DNA of 64,000 nucleotides. Source: Chloroflexota bacterium. Lineage in GTDB: Bacteria; Chloroflexota; Anaerolineae; Anaerolineales; Villigracilaceae. Positions 33,051 through 41,700 of this stretch are shown here, in pieces. The notes under the pieces were generated by a model. The model saw only the letters and a list, made by a program, of their open reading frames with translations. It was not told the DNA's origin and ran no database searches. A program made the position numbers and the translations under genes. How positions within the stretch are numbered: the stretch's first letter is position 1; the number at the start of each line of letters is the position of its first letter. The DNA is taken from NCBI GenBank assembly GCA_016235445.1, contig JACRLB010000047.1:1-64000 (forward strand), given 5' to 3'.

Positions 33051-34755
33051 GGTGATGCCCATTGATCGGCAGGTTGACCATGATGCGCGCGCCTGCATCG
33101 AGTTGGCTGACGATCTCACAATCGCCGCCCATGGCGCGGGCGCGTTCCTGAATTCCATGCAGGCCGAAATGCTCGCGGTTGAGACTGCGCGAAAGTGCGA
33201 CGGATAGATCGAAGCCTTTGCCTTCGTCTGAAACAACCAGATAGACTTCATCTTCTGTAACGGTCAGGCACAGGCGCGCTGATTGCGCGCCTGAATGCCG
33301 CGCGGAATTGGCCAGGGCTTCCTGCGCCATGCGGTAGACCGTTCGTCTCATTCCAGAGGACAGGGAATTGAAATCGCCGTTGCTGCTGAAGATGATGCTG
33401 AAAGGCCGCGGGCGGCAGCAACTGCTGACGTAATTCGTCAGGTCAGCCATGAAAAGCTCGATGGTCAGGGCGGAGGGCCACAGGTCAAAGATGGAGCGGC
33501 GTACTTCGTCGTGGGCGGTATTGGCAAGGGAGCGTAATTCAATGAGTTCGTTCTTCACGTCCCCGGCTTTTTGAGGGAGCATGGTGATGCAGGCATCCAG
33601 GGAATAGACAATGCCAAAGAGCGATTGGGCGACGGTGTCGTGAATGTCGCGGGCGATGCGGTTGCGTTCGGTTTCTACGGCGAGGCGTCGGGCGCGGTCA
33701 ATGCAAAGGATGGTGGTACCAAGCGCCAGGGCGGCTTGATTCGCAACCGTCATCAGCGTGGATTCCATCTCTTTGGTGAGTCCAGATTCTTCGACGAGTA
33801 AAATGCCGACGGGGTGCTCCCTCAAATAAAGCGGCACAATAAACCATTGATTTCGATTGAGCCAGGTATTAAGTTGGAAATCCTGAATGAGGGGGTGGTC
33901 GTTTGTGGTGAAACTGCTGCGGTTGAGCAGAGCTTTGATGACTTCGCCATTTTCAGATTTGAGCGGAAGCGATTTTGTGTGAGGGAAAGATTCTTCGGGG
34001 GGGTAGACCATCCAGCCGCCGAGTTCTTCGCGGGCGGGGTCCACCAATGCGACGACGGCTTTTGAAAAGCCGAGGTCGGTGGTGACGGCTCCGAGCACGC
34101 GCTCCTGCACAGAGATGAGATCGGGCGCGGCCTGCAACAACACGGTGAGGTCGTGAATGATCTCCAGTTGACGGTGTGCGGTTTCCAGGTTTTCGTGTTT
34201 TTGGGCAAGCTCATCACGGGCGCTGGATAATTCTTCGCGCGCGCGATTGATATCCCTGAGCAGGGTGGACGGGTACGCAAAGAGGATCGGGAACAGCCAT
34301 ATTCCCGCGAGTTGAGTCATTAAGGTGATGTTGTTTGAAAGTTCTGGAGGAGAAAAAATATTGCCGATTAAATAAAGCGGCGTAAAGGCAAGGGAGGCCA
34401 CAAGCGCGCCGCGCACTTGAAAGAAAAATGCGCCTGCCAGGAGCGGGCTTAGCACATAAAGATAATACGGGCTTTGCGTCCCTCCGCTAAGCGCGAGAAT
34501 GAGTGCGGAGAAGAGAAAATCGAAGCTCATTATGTAAGGGCGGTCTACAACGAGCTGATTAAGGCGGCGGTTGAAAATCGAAACGATTCCATTGGCGAGG
34601 ACGACAATACCCAGCACAACCAAAGGGGGGAATACGCCAGGGCTATTTTCTTGATTCAAGGTTAACACGGCGGGGAAAAGCGAAGCCCAGCGAAAGATGA
34701 CAAGAAACAGGAAGATGCGATTGGTGCGAAAAATGGATTTAATGTTTCTGACCAT
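33043..34755 (-). CDS. Membrane sensor histidine kinase (NarX/DesK type, with GAF domain)
   Basis: The 570-residue protein has five or six membrane helices (residues 12-165), a coiled coil (170-200), a GAF domain (about 205-350), a HisKA_3 dimerisation box with H372 in RIARDIHDTVAQSLFGIVYS, and an ATPase domain (EALANSARHSGAQSA, VSDEGKGFDL, GLHGIQERARAMGG). It should phosphorylate the regulator encoded with it. The input could be membrane redox state or a GAF ligand; the sequence does not say which. It diverges from tusA across 162 bases. Confidence 0.9.
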   Translation of the reverse strand: MVRNIKSIFRTNRIFLFLVIFRWASLFPAVLTLNQENSPGVFPPLVVLGIVVLANGIVSIFNRRLNQLVVDRPYIMSFDFLFSALILALSGGTQSPYYLYVLSPLLAGAFFFQVRGALVASLAFTPLYLIGNIFSPPELSNNITLMTQLAGIWLFPILFAYPSTLLRDINRAREELSSARDELAQKHENLETAHRQLEIIHDLTVLLQAAPDLISVQERVLGAVTTDLGFSKAVVALVDPAREELGGWMVYPPEESFPHTKSLPLKSENGEVIKALLNRSSFTTNDHPLIQDFQLNTWLNRNQWFIVPLYLREHPVGILLVEESGLTKEMESTLMTVANQAALALGTTILCIDRARRLAVETERNRIARDIHDTVAQSLFGIVYSLDACITMLPQKAGDVKNELIELRSLANTAHDEVRRSIFDLWPSALTIELFMADLTNYVSSCCRPRPFSIIFSSNGDFNSLSSGMRRTVYRMAQEALANSARHSGAQSARLCLTVTEDEVYLVVSDEGKGFDLSVALSRSLNREHFGLHGIQERARAMGGDCEIVSQLDAGARIMVNLPINGHHHA

Positions 34756-34825
34756 GACGGCTAAAACCTGAAGTTGAAAAGGGGGGGATAAGTTGTAGAA
34801 TGATTATATCCGAATAATCGCGCCA

Positions 34826-34843
34826 CTCCCCCGCGCGGGGGAG
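34826..34843. promoter_or_regulatory. 18-bp perfect palindrome in the divergent kinase/tusA promoter region
   Basis: CTCCCCCGCGCGGGGGAG lies 75 bases before the tusA start and 71 before the kinase start. It is the only strong dyad in the intergenic region and therefore the prime operator candidate. A weak -10-like TATCATAAT lies near 34889-34898, and AAAGGAGACAGTT gives the tusA ribosome binding site. Confidence 0.45.
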
Positions 34844-34917
34844 AAAAATACCCCTGTGTGTGGGATGGTCAACTGGATGTCGAATCGGTATCATAATCAC
34901 GTTCAAAGGAGACAGTT

Positions 34918-35160
34918 ATGACAGACGTAATTATCAAAGAAGACCAAGTGTTGGATTGTTCTGGAATGCTATGTCCCTTGCCTGTTGTGAAAACTTCCAA
35001 GGCAATGAAAGAACTTCAATCTGGACAAGTTTTGAAGATGGTTGCCACCGACCCTGGCGCCCCGCCAGATATGGAAGCCTGGAGCCGCCAAACGGGCAAT
35101 GAATTGCTTCGTTCGATGGTTGAAAGTGGAAAGTTCATCTTCTATTTGAAGAAAAAATAA
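34918..35160 (+). CDS. tusA: TusA-family sulfur carrier protein
   Basis: The 80-residue protein has the defining motif LDCSGMLCPLPVVKTSKAM, with C19 in the CPxP signature and a second cysteine at residue 14. TusA proteins accept sulfane sulfur as a persulfide and hand it to partners; in sulfur oxidisers they deliver it toward Dsr or sHdr. As first gene of the cluster, after a strong ribosome binding site, it is followed by two DsrE-like partners, the usual TusA/DsrE relay arrangement. Confidence 0.93.
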   Translation: MTDVIIKEDQVLDCSGMLCPLPVVKTSKAMKELQSGQVLKMVATDPGAPPDMEAWSRQTGNELLRSMVESGKFIFYLKKK

Positions 35161-35196
35161 ATTGAATCCCATCAAATTTTAATATGGAGGTTTCTC

Positions 35197-35721
35197 ATGT
35201 CTAAATCTGATCCGAACGCCCCAAAAAGACTGGCGCTTATTGCCAGCAAAGGAACACTTGACTGGGCCTATCCCCCGTTCATTCTCGCCAGCGCGGCTGG
35301 CGCCATGGGCTGGGAGGTGGGCATTTTCTTTACCTTTTACGGGTTGACTCTCCTCAAAAATGACCTGACCGCTTCGGTCTCCCCTTTGGGCAACCCTGCC
35401 ATGCCGATGAAAATGCCCTTTGGCCCTGAAGGATTCCAGAATATCAACTGGGCCATGCCGAACCTGCTCATGGCAAATGTCCCTGGCTTTGAGAGCGTGG
35501 CGACTGGCTTGATGAAGCAAACGTTCAAGAACAAAGGGGTCGCGTCGGTTGATGAGCTTCGCCAGATGTGTGTCGAGTTGGATGTGAAAATGATCGGCTG
35601 TCAGATGACCATGGATGTTTTCGGCTTCAAACGTGAAGACTTTATCAAGGAATGTGAAGTCGGCGGCGCGGCCATGTTCCTCGAATACGCCGCAGACGCG
35701 GATGTGCAATTGTTTGTATAG
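35197..35721 (+). CDS. dsrE2: DsrE2-like sulfur-transfer protein
   Basis: The 174-residue protein has the DsrE/DsrF/DsrH fold: RLALIASKGTLDWAYPPFIL at the start and the conserved late segment LRQMCVELDVKMIGCQMTMD with C125 and C135, then C153. DsrE2-type proteins often carry a membrane-prone helix; here residues 25-52 are moderately hydrophobic. It is thought to exchange persulfide sulfur with TusA. AATATGGAGG gives the ribosome binding site. Subtype naming is from memory. Confidence 0.8.
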   Translation: MSKSDPNAPKRLALIASKGTLDWAYPPFILASAAGAMGWEVGIFFTFYGLTLLKNDLTASVSPLGNPAMPMKMPFGPEGFQNINWAMPNLLMANVPGFESVATGLMKQTFKNKGVASVDELRQMCVELDVKMIGCQMTMDVFGFKREDFIKECEVGGAAMFLEYAADADVQLFV

Positions 35722-35741
35722 CGGGTAAAGAGTAATGATGT

Positions 35742-35784
35742 AAACAAGTAGACAGGGAAACACGGCAAACCTGTCTACTTGTTT
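35742..35784. repeat. 15-bp inverted repeat between the two dsrE-like genes
   Basis: AAACAAGTAGACAGG (35742-35756) and CCTGTCTACTTGTTT (35770-35784) are perfect complements. Related GTAGACAGG/GTTTACCTG stretches recur in the spacer before soeA (53761-53847), so this is a dispersed family rather than a dedicated terminator. Confidence 0.6.
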
Positions 35785-35824
35785 CCTTGTTTACCTGTTT
35801 ACTACTTCTCCCCGGAGGGCAGTT

Positions 35825-36223
35825 ATGTTGTGGAAGACGAATGACCCTGATACAAAGAAAATTTTGTACGTTCAGACTCACGGGGAAAAAGACCCTGAGC
35901 GCACAGCGACTCCATTCTTCCTTGCCACGGCTGGGGCGGCAATGGACAATGAAGTGTGCATTTATTTCACGATGAATGGTCCGCAGTGTCTGGCAAAAGG
36001 CAACGGCGAGAAGATATTCATCCCGCGCAAAGGCGGCAATGGAAAAGAACTCAAATATTTCATTGACCAGGCGCAGGAAATTGGCGTGCGTTTGCTCGTC
36101 TGCCAGCCTTCACTCGATTTACACGGCTACACCATGGATGACATGATCGAAGGCGTGGAAATGATCGGCGGCGCGGCGTTCAACGATATGGCTGTCCATG
36201 CCGATGCGGTGATTGCGTTCTAA
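35825..36223 (+). CDS. DsrE-family protein (DsrE3-like)
   Basis: The 132-residue protein shows a DsrE-like fold: KKILYVQTHGEKDPERTATP, FFLATAGAAMDNEVCIYFTM and VRLLVCQPSLDLHGYTMDDM, with the probable persulfide-carrying C93 and further cysteines at 45 and 55. It is shorter than the preceding DsrE2-like protein and matches the DsrE3 group commonly encoded with tusA in sHdr clusters. CCCCGGAGGGCAGTT upstream of ATG is a good ribosome binding site. Confidence 0.8.
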   Translation: MLWKTNDPDTKKILYVQTHGEKDPERTATPFFLATAGAAMDNEVCIYFTMNGPQCLAKGNGEKIFIPRKGGNGKELKYFIDQAQEIGVRLLVCQPSLDLHGYTMDDMIEGVEMIGGAAFNDMAVHADAVIAF

Positions 36224-36282
36224 ATGCAGAATGATGAATGGCGGAATGCAGAATATATGATAGACATTCATCATTCTGCATT
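36223..36282. repeat. 18-bp inverted repeat (ATGCAGAAT family)
   Basis: AATGCAGAATGATGAATG (36223-36240) and CATTCATCATTCTGCATT (36265-36282) are perfect complements, starting at the last base of the preceding stop codon. Relatives with the ATTCTGCATT core occur at 46394-46483. Confidence 0.7.
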
Positions 36283-36300
36283 CTGCATTAGGAGTTTTCC

Positions 36301-37008
36301 ATGCCTACCACATTAGAAAACTGGAATCCGGGCAAAGCCGAAAATCGTCATCCCGAAGTGGCGTACGAAGAGAAGGAACGTCTTTTCCTCGAAGTCAAAA
36401 ATGATCTGCGCTTCAGTGACTTCCTCTACGGATGTTACGAGTGCGGCATTTGCGTTGCCACTTGTCCATCTGCGCGCTTCTATGATTTCAGCCCACGCGT
36501 GATTGCGCAGTCCATGGCGCGTGAAGATGTCGAACGCATCTATGACATCATCTCCGAAGATATTTGGAATTGCGCGCAATGCTTCTCTTGTGTGCGCTGT
36601 CCGCGACAAAATAACCCCGGTGGATTGGTCACAATTCTGCGCGAAGTTTCGCTCAAGAATGGCTTGCAGGAAACAAAAGATGCCTTGCAAGGTTACAGCC
36701 GCGTTATATATAAAGTTATGCTCAAAGGCAATCAGGTTTCACCGGATATGCTCCAGCCTGATTTCTTCCCCGATTGGGGCCCGTGGGTGGGTGAATTCAG
36801 CGCGAACATGCAAATCTGGCGCAAAGCCATTCCCATGGACTCGATTCGCGGAGTCACCGACGCCGCCTGGCGCGTGGACCGCAAGACCCTGCTCGAACTC
36901 TATACCATCTGGTTCGAGTCAGGCAACATGGACATCATCAAAGAACTCGATGAAGCCTTGTACGATCTTTTGACAGAAGTCATGCAGGAAGAGTTGGAGG
37001 AGGGGTAG
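36301..37008 (+). CDS. shdrC1: sHdrC1-like iron-sulfur protein
   Basis: The 235-residue protein corresponds to heterodisulfide reductase subunit C: a canonical CYECGICVATCPS cluster (C45, C48, C51, C55) and a second CAQCFSCVRCPR (C91, C94, C97, C100), in which the last spacing is two rather than three residues. In the sulfur-oxidising Hdr-like complex, subunit C relays electrons between sHdrB and the flavoprotein sHdrA. AGGAGTTTTCC precedes the ATG. Gene order C1-B1-A-hyp matches known shdr clusters. Confidence 0.88.
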   Translation: MPTTLENWNPGKAENRHPEVAYEEKERLFLEVKNDLRFSDFLYGCYECGICVATCPSARFYDFSPRVIAQSMAREDVERIYDIISEDIWNCAQCFSCVRCPRQNNPGGLVTILREVSLKNGLQETKDALQGYSRVIYKVMLKGNQVSPDMLQPDFFPDWGPWVGEFSANMQIWRKAIPMDSIRGVTDAAWRVDRKTLLELYTIWFESGNMDIIKELDEALYDLLTEVMQEELEEG

Positions 37009-37075
37009 TTGGTAAATAGTAATTGGTAATTGAGAAGTAATTACCAATTACCAATCGCCAATTACTTCTCAATTG
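37009..37075. repeat. TAATTGGTAATTG-family palindromic spacer, copy 1
   Basis: AATTGGTAATTGAGAAGTAA is followed by ATTACCAATTACCAATCGCC and AATTACTTCTCAATTGG, forming long hairpins. The right edge supplies the GGAG of the next gene. Confidence 0.8.
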
Positions 37076-37084
37076 GAGACGATT

Positions 37085-38308
37085 ATGAGTGACACACTTA
37101 CCACCGTTGAACAGATCCTTGAACGAAAATCTCATCCCGTCGTTCGTGACGCATCCGTTGCGAAGACTCATGACATGCGCGACCTTTTGTTTGAACTCGA
37201 AGCAAAAGGCGAGATCATCGTTCAGAGAGTGCCTGAGCCATATTTTGAGATGACCACAAAATATGGGCGCAAGAAAAAGATTCCGCTCGAACATACCTGG
37301 CACCACAAATCCTGCGGTCACTGCGGACATATCCCTGGCTACGCATCCTCCATCCTCTGGCTTCACCGCCAGTTTGGTTTGGACTATCTCGACCCCACAG
37401 ACCAGACCTCCTGCACAGGTTGGAATTACTACGCCTCCGCCGCATCCAACGCGGCTGGACAAGCCTCGGTGATGGCTCGCAATTTCGCCGCCGCGTATGA
37501 GACGGGCTACTTCCCATTGATCCACTGCGGCACAAGTTTCGGACATTACAAGGAAATCCGCGAACAGCTTGTGCATCACAAGGATTTGCGTGACGAAGTC
37601 CGCCGAATTCTGGGCAAGATGGGCAAGCCGCTCGTCATCCCCGAAGAAATTGTTCATTACAGTGAGTGGGTTCACATGATGCGCGACCGCATCGCTGAAA
37701 AGCAAACGCTGGACATGAGCATGATTACCGCCACTGTCCACCCTGCCTGCCACTATTACAAGATCGTCGCCGAAGACGCGATCTACGACCCCGAAATCTA
37801 CGGCGGACAGCGTACCGCCGTTGTGACTGCCATGCTCGAAACCATCGGCGTCAACGTCGCGGATTATTCCACATGGTTCGATTGCTGTGGATTTGGTTTC
37901 CGCCATGTTTTGGTACAGCGCGACTTCACCCGTTCATTTTCTGTTTTGCGCAAGATCGAGACGATGAAGAACGAAGTCAACCCTGACTTGACCGTTACCC
38001 ACGATACAGGCTGTGTCACATCATTGGACAAGAGTCAATTTGCCGCCAAAGCGCATGACCGCAAAGTCGGCATCCCCGTATTGTCCGACGCGCAGGTTGC
38101 CGCGCTGGCAATGGGAGCGCATCCCTTCCGCGTCATCCAATTCCACTGGCATTCCACAGACTGGCGTCCCTTCCTCGATAAGCTCGGCGTCAACTGGCAA
38201 AAATATTGGGACGAGTTCCAGGGCGATCTCGACGCGATTCGCGCGGGGACGAAATCTGGCATTACCTGGGAAGACGCGGATGCGCCAGTTGCATTAACTG
38301 CGAAATAA
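37085..38308 (+). CDS. shdrB1: sHdrB1-like CCG-domain protein
   Basis: The 407-residue protein (ATG 37085, GGAG seven bases upstream; an in-frame TTG at 37073 is less likely) carries cysteine motifs of the HdrB family: HKSCGHCGHIPGY (C77, C80), TVHPACHYYK, WFDCCGFGFRH and HDTGCVTSLD. HdrB subunits bind noncubane [4Fe-4S] clusters at the CCG motifs and form the active site for disulfide/thiol chemistry. In sHdr this is the presumed place where LbpA-bound sulfur is oxidised. It lies between shdrC1 and shdrA as in other clusters. Confidence 0.88.
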   Translation: MSDTLTTVEQILERKSHPVVRDASVAKTHDMRDLLFELEAKGEIIVQRVPEPYFEMTTKYGRKKKIPLEHTWHHKSCGHCGHIPGYASSILWLHRQFGLDYLDPTDQTSCTGWNYYASAASNAAGQASVMARNFAAAYETGYFPLIHCGTSFGHYKEIREQLVHHKDLRDEVRRILGKMGKPLVIPEEIVHYSEWVHMMRDRIAEKQTLDMSMITATVHPACHYYKIVAEDAIYDPEIYGGQRTAVVTAMLETIGVNVADYSTWFDCCGFGFRHVLVQRDFTRSFSVLRKIETMKNEVNPDLTVTHDTGCVTSLDKSQFAAKAHDRKVGIPVLSDAQVAALAMGAHPFRVIQFHWHSTDWRPFLDKLGVNWQKYWDEFQGDLDAIRAGTKSGITWEDADAPVALTAK

Positions 38309-38317
38309 TAACAAGTG

Positions 38318-38388
38318 AAAAGTAATTCGTAATTGGTAATTCGTTTGTCTAATTACGATTTACCAATTACGAATTACGAATATCTGGA
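38318..38388. repeat. TAATTGGTAATTG-family palindromic spacer, copy 2
   Basis: AGTAATTCGTAATTGGTAAT faces ATTTACCAATTACGAATTAC, giving a hairpin that fills most of the spacer before shdrA. Confidence 0.8.
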
Positions 38389-38394
38389 GGAAAC

Positions 38395-39450
38395 ATGACA
38401 TCTGGAAAAGTACTCATCATCGGCGGCGGACCTTCGGGGCTTGAATCCGCGCGCTGTGTGGCGGAACTGGGCGGGGAAGCCATACTCATCGAAAAGCGCG
38501 AACGACTTGGCGGCACGCCAGACCGCGAAGGCTACGCCAAACTCACTCATCACTGGCGCGACGCATCCGAAGCGATGGCGGATATGGCGGCGGCGGTGAC
38601 GAGCAACAAAAATGTGGAAGTGAAGTACAACGCCGAAGTGAAGTCAATGACTGGGAGCGCTGGCAACTTCACAGTTGAGATCGAAGCGGGCGGCGCAGTC
38701 GAATCCATCAATGCGGGCGCAGTCATCATCGCCACAGGTTTTCAGCATTTTGATCCGGGCCGCGCAACGCAATATTACAACTACTATTCTTTTCCCGATG
38801 TCATCACGCTCACTGATCTCGAAAAAATGTTGAAGGAACATAATGTCGTGCGCCCGTCGAATGGCGAGACGCCGAAGAAGATCGCGTTCATTCAATGTGT
38901 GGGTTCGCGTGACCGACAAATTGGAAATGAATATTGCTCGAAGGTTTGTTGCGGCATCGCCAGCAAACAAGCCATTGAGTTGCGCGAACAAATTCCCGAT
39001 TCGAAAGTGATGATCTTTTATATCGACATGCGCATGTATGGCTATTGGGAAAATGAAATCTACTGGCCCGCGCAGGAAAAATATAAAGTCAATTATGTGA
39101 AGGGCGTTATCAGCGAAGTGCTCAGAAAGGGCGACAAACTTTTGATCCGCGGCGAAGACACCACCATGAGCCGCCCGATGGAAGTGACGATGGATATGGT
39201 TGTGCTTTCGGTTGGCATGGAACCGAGCGCAGGCACACGCGCAGTGGCGCAACTCATGGGCGTCCAGCAAAATAAATATGGCTTCATCGAAGCGGGCGGC
39301 GCGGGCGGTCTCGACCCCGTTGCCACATCGCAGGAAGGCATCTTCGTTGCGGGCGCCGCGTCTGGTCCGTCTGACCTCGACGACTCCATCGCGCAGGCAG
39401 GTCTCGCCGCCGCGCGCGCAGTCGCATCCGTCCGCAAGGTAATGGCGTAA
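38395..39450 (+). CDS. shdrA: sHdrA-like FAD/iron-sulfur subunit
   Basis: The 351-residue flavoprotein begins MTSGKVLIIGGGPSGLESAR (FAD-binding GxGxxG, residues 10-15) and has the HdrA cysteine cluster as CVGSRD, then YCSKVCC (C168, C181, C185, C186). It lacks the extra ferredoxin-like domains of methanogen HdrA, as is typical for the short sHdrA form. It is the electron-collecting core of the complex. CTGGAGGAAAC precedes the ATG. Near the C-terminus EGIFVAGAASGPSDLDDSIA is the second FAD contact. Confidence 0.88.
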   Translation: MTSGKVLIIGGGPSGLESARCVAELGGEAILIEKRERLGGTPDREGYAKLTHHWRDASEAMADMAAAVTSNKNVEVKYNAEVKSMTGSAGNFTVEIEAGGAVESINAGAVIIATGFQHFDPGRATQYYNYYSFPDVITLTDLEKMLKEHNVVRPSNGETPKKIAFIQCVGSRDRQIGNEYCSKVCCGIASKQAIELREQIPDSKVMIFYIDMRMYGYWENEIYWPAQEKYKVNYVKGVISEVLRKGDKLLIRGEDTTMSRPMEVTMDMVVLSVGMEPSAGTRAVAQLMGVQQNKYGFIEAGGAGGLDPVATSQEGIFVAGAASGPSDLDDSIAQAGLAAARAVASVRKVMA

Positions 39451-39469
39451 CGCAAGATGGCATCTTGCG
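39451..39469. repeat. Short hairpin between shdrA and the hypothetical gene
   Basis: CGCAAGATG and CATCTTGCG flank one G in perfect symmetry, starting at the first base after the shdrA stop. Confidence 0.5.
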
Positions 39470-39478
39470 CCACAAAAT

Positions 39479-40255
39479 ATGAATCAACCTCAACAACCAA
39501 GTCACATCCTCAAACAAAGAACGGGACCTGACGATCCCGTTTTGCAAGAGACATTGCAGGATGCGCTCGCGCAAGTTTCATCTGCTGATGTGATTTCCAT
39601 CGCTGACGAATTATCCGCGCGACAAGAACGCATCTTTCTTAATCTGAAAACTGATTCAGTCTCGTTGGCATCCTCCTTCGCTGACGTAGCCGCCGCCGTC
39701 ACTCACACAAAAGCGAACGCGCGCACACTTACCAATTACTTTAATCACGGCGATTACAAATTAATTACCGAATTACTAATTACTGATATGCCAACACCCG
39801 TCCGCGTGGCGGTCTTCGTTGAAAAACTAAACGCACTCGATACCCGCCTTGCCATGGAGCTTGCCACTGGTCTTTTACATTACACCTCTCCCAAAGACCA
39901 CTGGCTGTGGACTCGCTGGCTATGGGACCCAACCACAGCCACAGGCATTCTTCCATTACTTGCAGGCAGTACCCACAACCTGCTCGCAGAAAATTTTGCC
40001 GATGGATATGCAAGAGTCGGTTCGGTCACTGCCATGAGCATGAAATTCGCGGAAGGCACGGATTTGTTTGTTGACGAGTTAACGAGTAACGAGAAACGAG
40101 CGTCGTTTGCCAACAGCGCGTTTCTCGCCTGTGCTTACAGTGTGTATTTGTACGGAACAACGAGTTGGCGATTGAGCCGCGAGTTCAATGGTTTACTCCC
40201 CACTCTGCCAAATATGGCGAGGAAGTTGCTGGGATTGAAAAAGATAGGTAATTAG
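39479..40255 (+). CDS. sHdr-associated hypothetical protein (Hyp/sHdrH position)
   Basis: The 258-residue soluble protein has no cofactor motif that I can see. Its position directly after shdrA and its size suit the conserved hypothetical protein of sHdr clusters, which resembles DUF1641-type proteins (LTNYFNHGDYKLITELLITD, VAVFVEKLNALDTRLAMELA). Bases 39728-39790 within the gene have the AATTACC-type composition of the spacer repeats, so residues about 84-104 may derive from an inserted repeat. There is no clear ribosome binding site, so translation may be coupled to shdrA. Confidence 0.65.
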   Translation: MNQPQQPSHILKQRTGPDDPVLQETLQDALAQVSSADVISIADELSARQERIFLNLKTDSVSLASSFADVAAAVTHTKANARTLTNYFNHGDYKLITELLITDMPTPVRVAVFVEKLNALDTRLAMELATGLLHYTSPKDHWLWTRWLWDPTTATGILPLLAGSTHNLLAENFADGYARVGSVTAMSMKFAEGTDLFVDELTSNEKRASFANSAFLACAYSVYLYGTTSWRLSREFNGLLPTLPNMARKLLGLKKIGN

Positions 40256-40316
40256 TAATTGGTAAATAGTAATTGCCAATTACCACGCACCAATTACCAA
40301 TTACGAATTACGAACT
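40245..40316. repeat. TAATTGGTAATTG-family palindromic spacer, copy 3
   Basis: GGTAATTAGTAATTGGTAAA faces CAATTACCAATTACGAATTA. The left edge encodes the last residues of the preceding protein. Confidence 0.8.
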
Positions 40317-40326
40317 AGGAGACTTC

Positions 40327-41610
40327 ATGGCACCTAAGTTTGAGAAAGTAAAAGTAGTCGAAAAAGAACATGCTGTCGTAGACGGCGTGGATATTTCGGG
40401 TCACTGGAATCGCATGTTCGAACAGCGTGTGATCACCGAGTACACGCCCGAACTCATCGAAAAAGTTGCGGATATTCCTGGCGGCGAATCGTTTGCGAAT
40501 TGTTATCAGTGCGCGAAGTGTATCGCCGTCTGCCCAGTGGACATTGTCGGGAATTATGGTCCGCGCAAGTTGTATCGCTACGCCCAAACAGGCATGGACC
40601 TGACCGAAGCCCCCGAACTGTGGCTTTGTACCACCTGCAAAAATTGTCTGCGCGTCTGCCCCAAAGAAGTGGATATGATTCAGATCATGCCCGCTGTGCG
40701 TGAGCAGGCGATTCTTGCGGGAAAATTTGTCCCCGCCGAATTGCAACAGGCATTCGAGAACACCGCCAAATCGGGCAATCCGCTTGGACAGCCCCAGCGC
40801 AAACGCGACGCGTGGATTAAAGACGCGGGCGTGGAAGTTCCTATCATCAAAGACCTCGCCCGCCCCGTGGATGTGCTTTGGTATGTCGGCTCGTATCCGT
40901 CCTATCATCCGCGCGGCATTGACGCGGCTTCGGCGGCGGCGCGCATCTTCTCCGCGCTGGGAATTGATTTTGCGATTCTAGGAAAAGAAGAAAAAGACGA
41001 CGCCGACTCCCAGCGTTTAGCTGGTGAGAAGGGTCTCTTCGAGATGATGACCGAATACAACATCGAGACCTTCAACAAGTACGAATGGAAGGAATTGATG
41101 GTCACGGGTCCGCATGAATTGAACGCCTTCAAGAACGTGTATCCCAAGTACGGCTTTGAGCGCCCTGTGGTGCACTACACCACCTTCCTTGCCCGCTACC
41201 TTGACCAACTCAAACCGTTGCTCAAACATCGCGTAGAAAAGAAAATCACCTATCACGACCCCTGCTATCTCGGCAGGCATAACGGCGAATACGAAGCCCC
41301 GCGCAAATTGCTCGAAGCCATCCCTGGCGTGGAGTTGGTTGAAATGCAGCGCAACCGCGAAAACGGATATTGCTGTGGCGGCGGTGGCGGCGGCATGTGG
41401 ATGGACTCGTTCACAGCCAAGCACACCACCATGCGCCTCTCGGAAAAACGCGCGATGGAAGCCGCGTCCACGGGCGCGGATGTGCTGGCAGTCGCCTGCC
41501 CGTTTGAAGTCTCACGCTTCGCCGACGCGGTCAAGTCCACGGGCAATGAGCATGTGGATGTGCTGGATATCCTTGAATTGCTGGATAAATCAATACGGGG
41601 GGAGCAGTAA
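40327..41610 (+). CDS. shdrB3: HdrC-HdrB fusion protein, sHdrB3-like
   Basis: The 427-residue protein (ATG 40327 with GGAG upstream; the longer frame is repeat DNA) begins with an HdrC-like module holding two cubane motifs, CYQCAKCIAVCP (C59-C69) and CTTCKNCLRVCP (C101-C111). An HdrB-like module follows with one intact CCG motif near the end (YHDPCYLGRHNGEYEAP, YCCGGGGGGMWMD). Such HdrD-like fusions replace the separate sHdrC2-B2 pair in the sHdr variant that also encodes EtfAB, exactly as seen here. It is likely to link the sHdr core to EtfAB. Confidence 0.82.
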   Translation: MAPKFEKVKVVEKEHAVVDGVDISGHWNRMFEQRVITEYTPELIEKVADIPGGESFANCYQCAKCIAVCPVDIVGNYGPRKLYRYAQTGMDLTEAPELWLCTTCKNCLRVCPKEVDMIQIMPAVREQAILAGKFVPAELQQAFENTAKSGNPLGQPQRKRDAWIKDAGVEVPIIKDLARPVDVLWYVGSYPSYHPRGIDAASAAARIFSALGIDFAILGKEEKDDADSQRLAGEKGLFEMMTEYNIETFNKYEWKELMVTGPHELNAFKNVYPKYGFERPVVHYTTFLARYLDQLKPLLKHRVEKKITYHDPCYLGRHNGEYEAPRKLLEAIPGVELVEMQRNRENGYCCGGGGGGMWMDSFTAKHTTMRLSEKRAMEAASTGADVLAVACPFEVSRFADAVKSTGNEHVDVLDILELLDKSIRGEQ

Positions 41611-41669
41611 TTGGTAATTAGTAATTGGAGATTGCAAAAAATTACCAATTACCAATCACCAATTACCAA
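41609..41669. repeat. TAATTGGTAATTG-family palindromic spacer, copy 4
   Basis: AATTGGTAATTAGTAATTGG faces AATTACCAATTACCAATCAC across a short loop, directly behind the shdrB3-like stop. Confidence 0.8.
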
Positions 41670-41700
41670 ATGCAAAAAGTAACTCGAAACAGGAGCCTTC

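Noticed and set aside
36980-37906. 308-codon minus-strand frame antisense to shdrB1
   Set aside because: It starts inside the coding strand of a well supported gene and its C-terminus is repeat DNA; composition is typical of antisense shadow.
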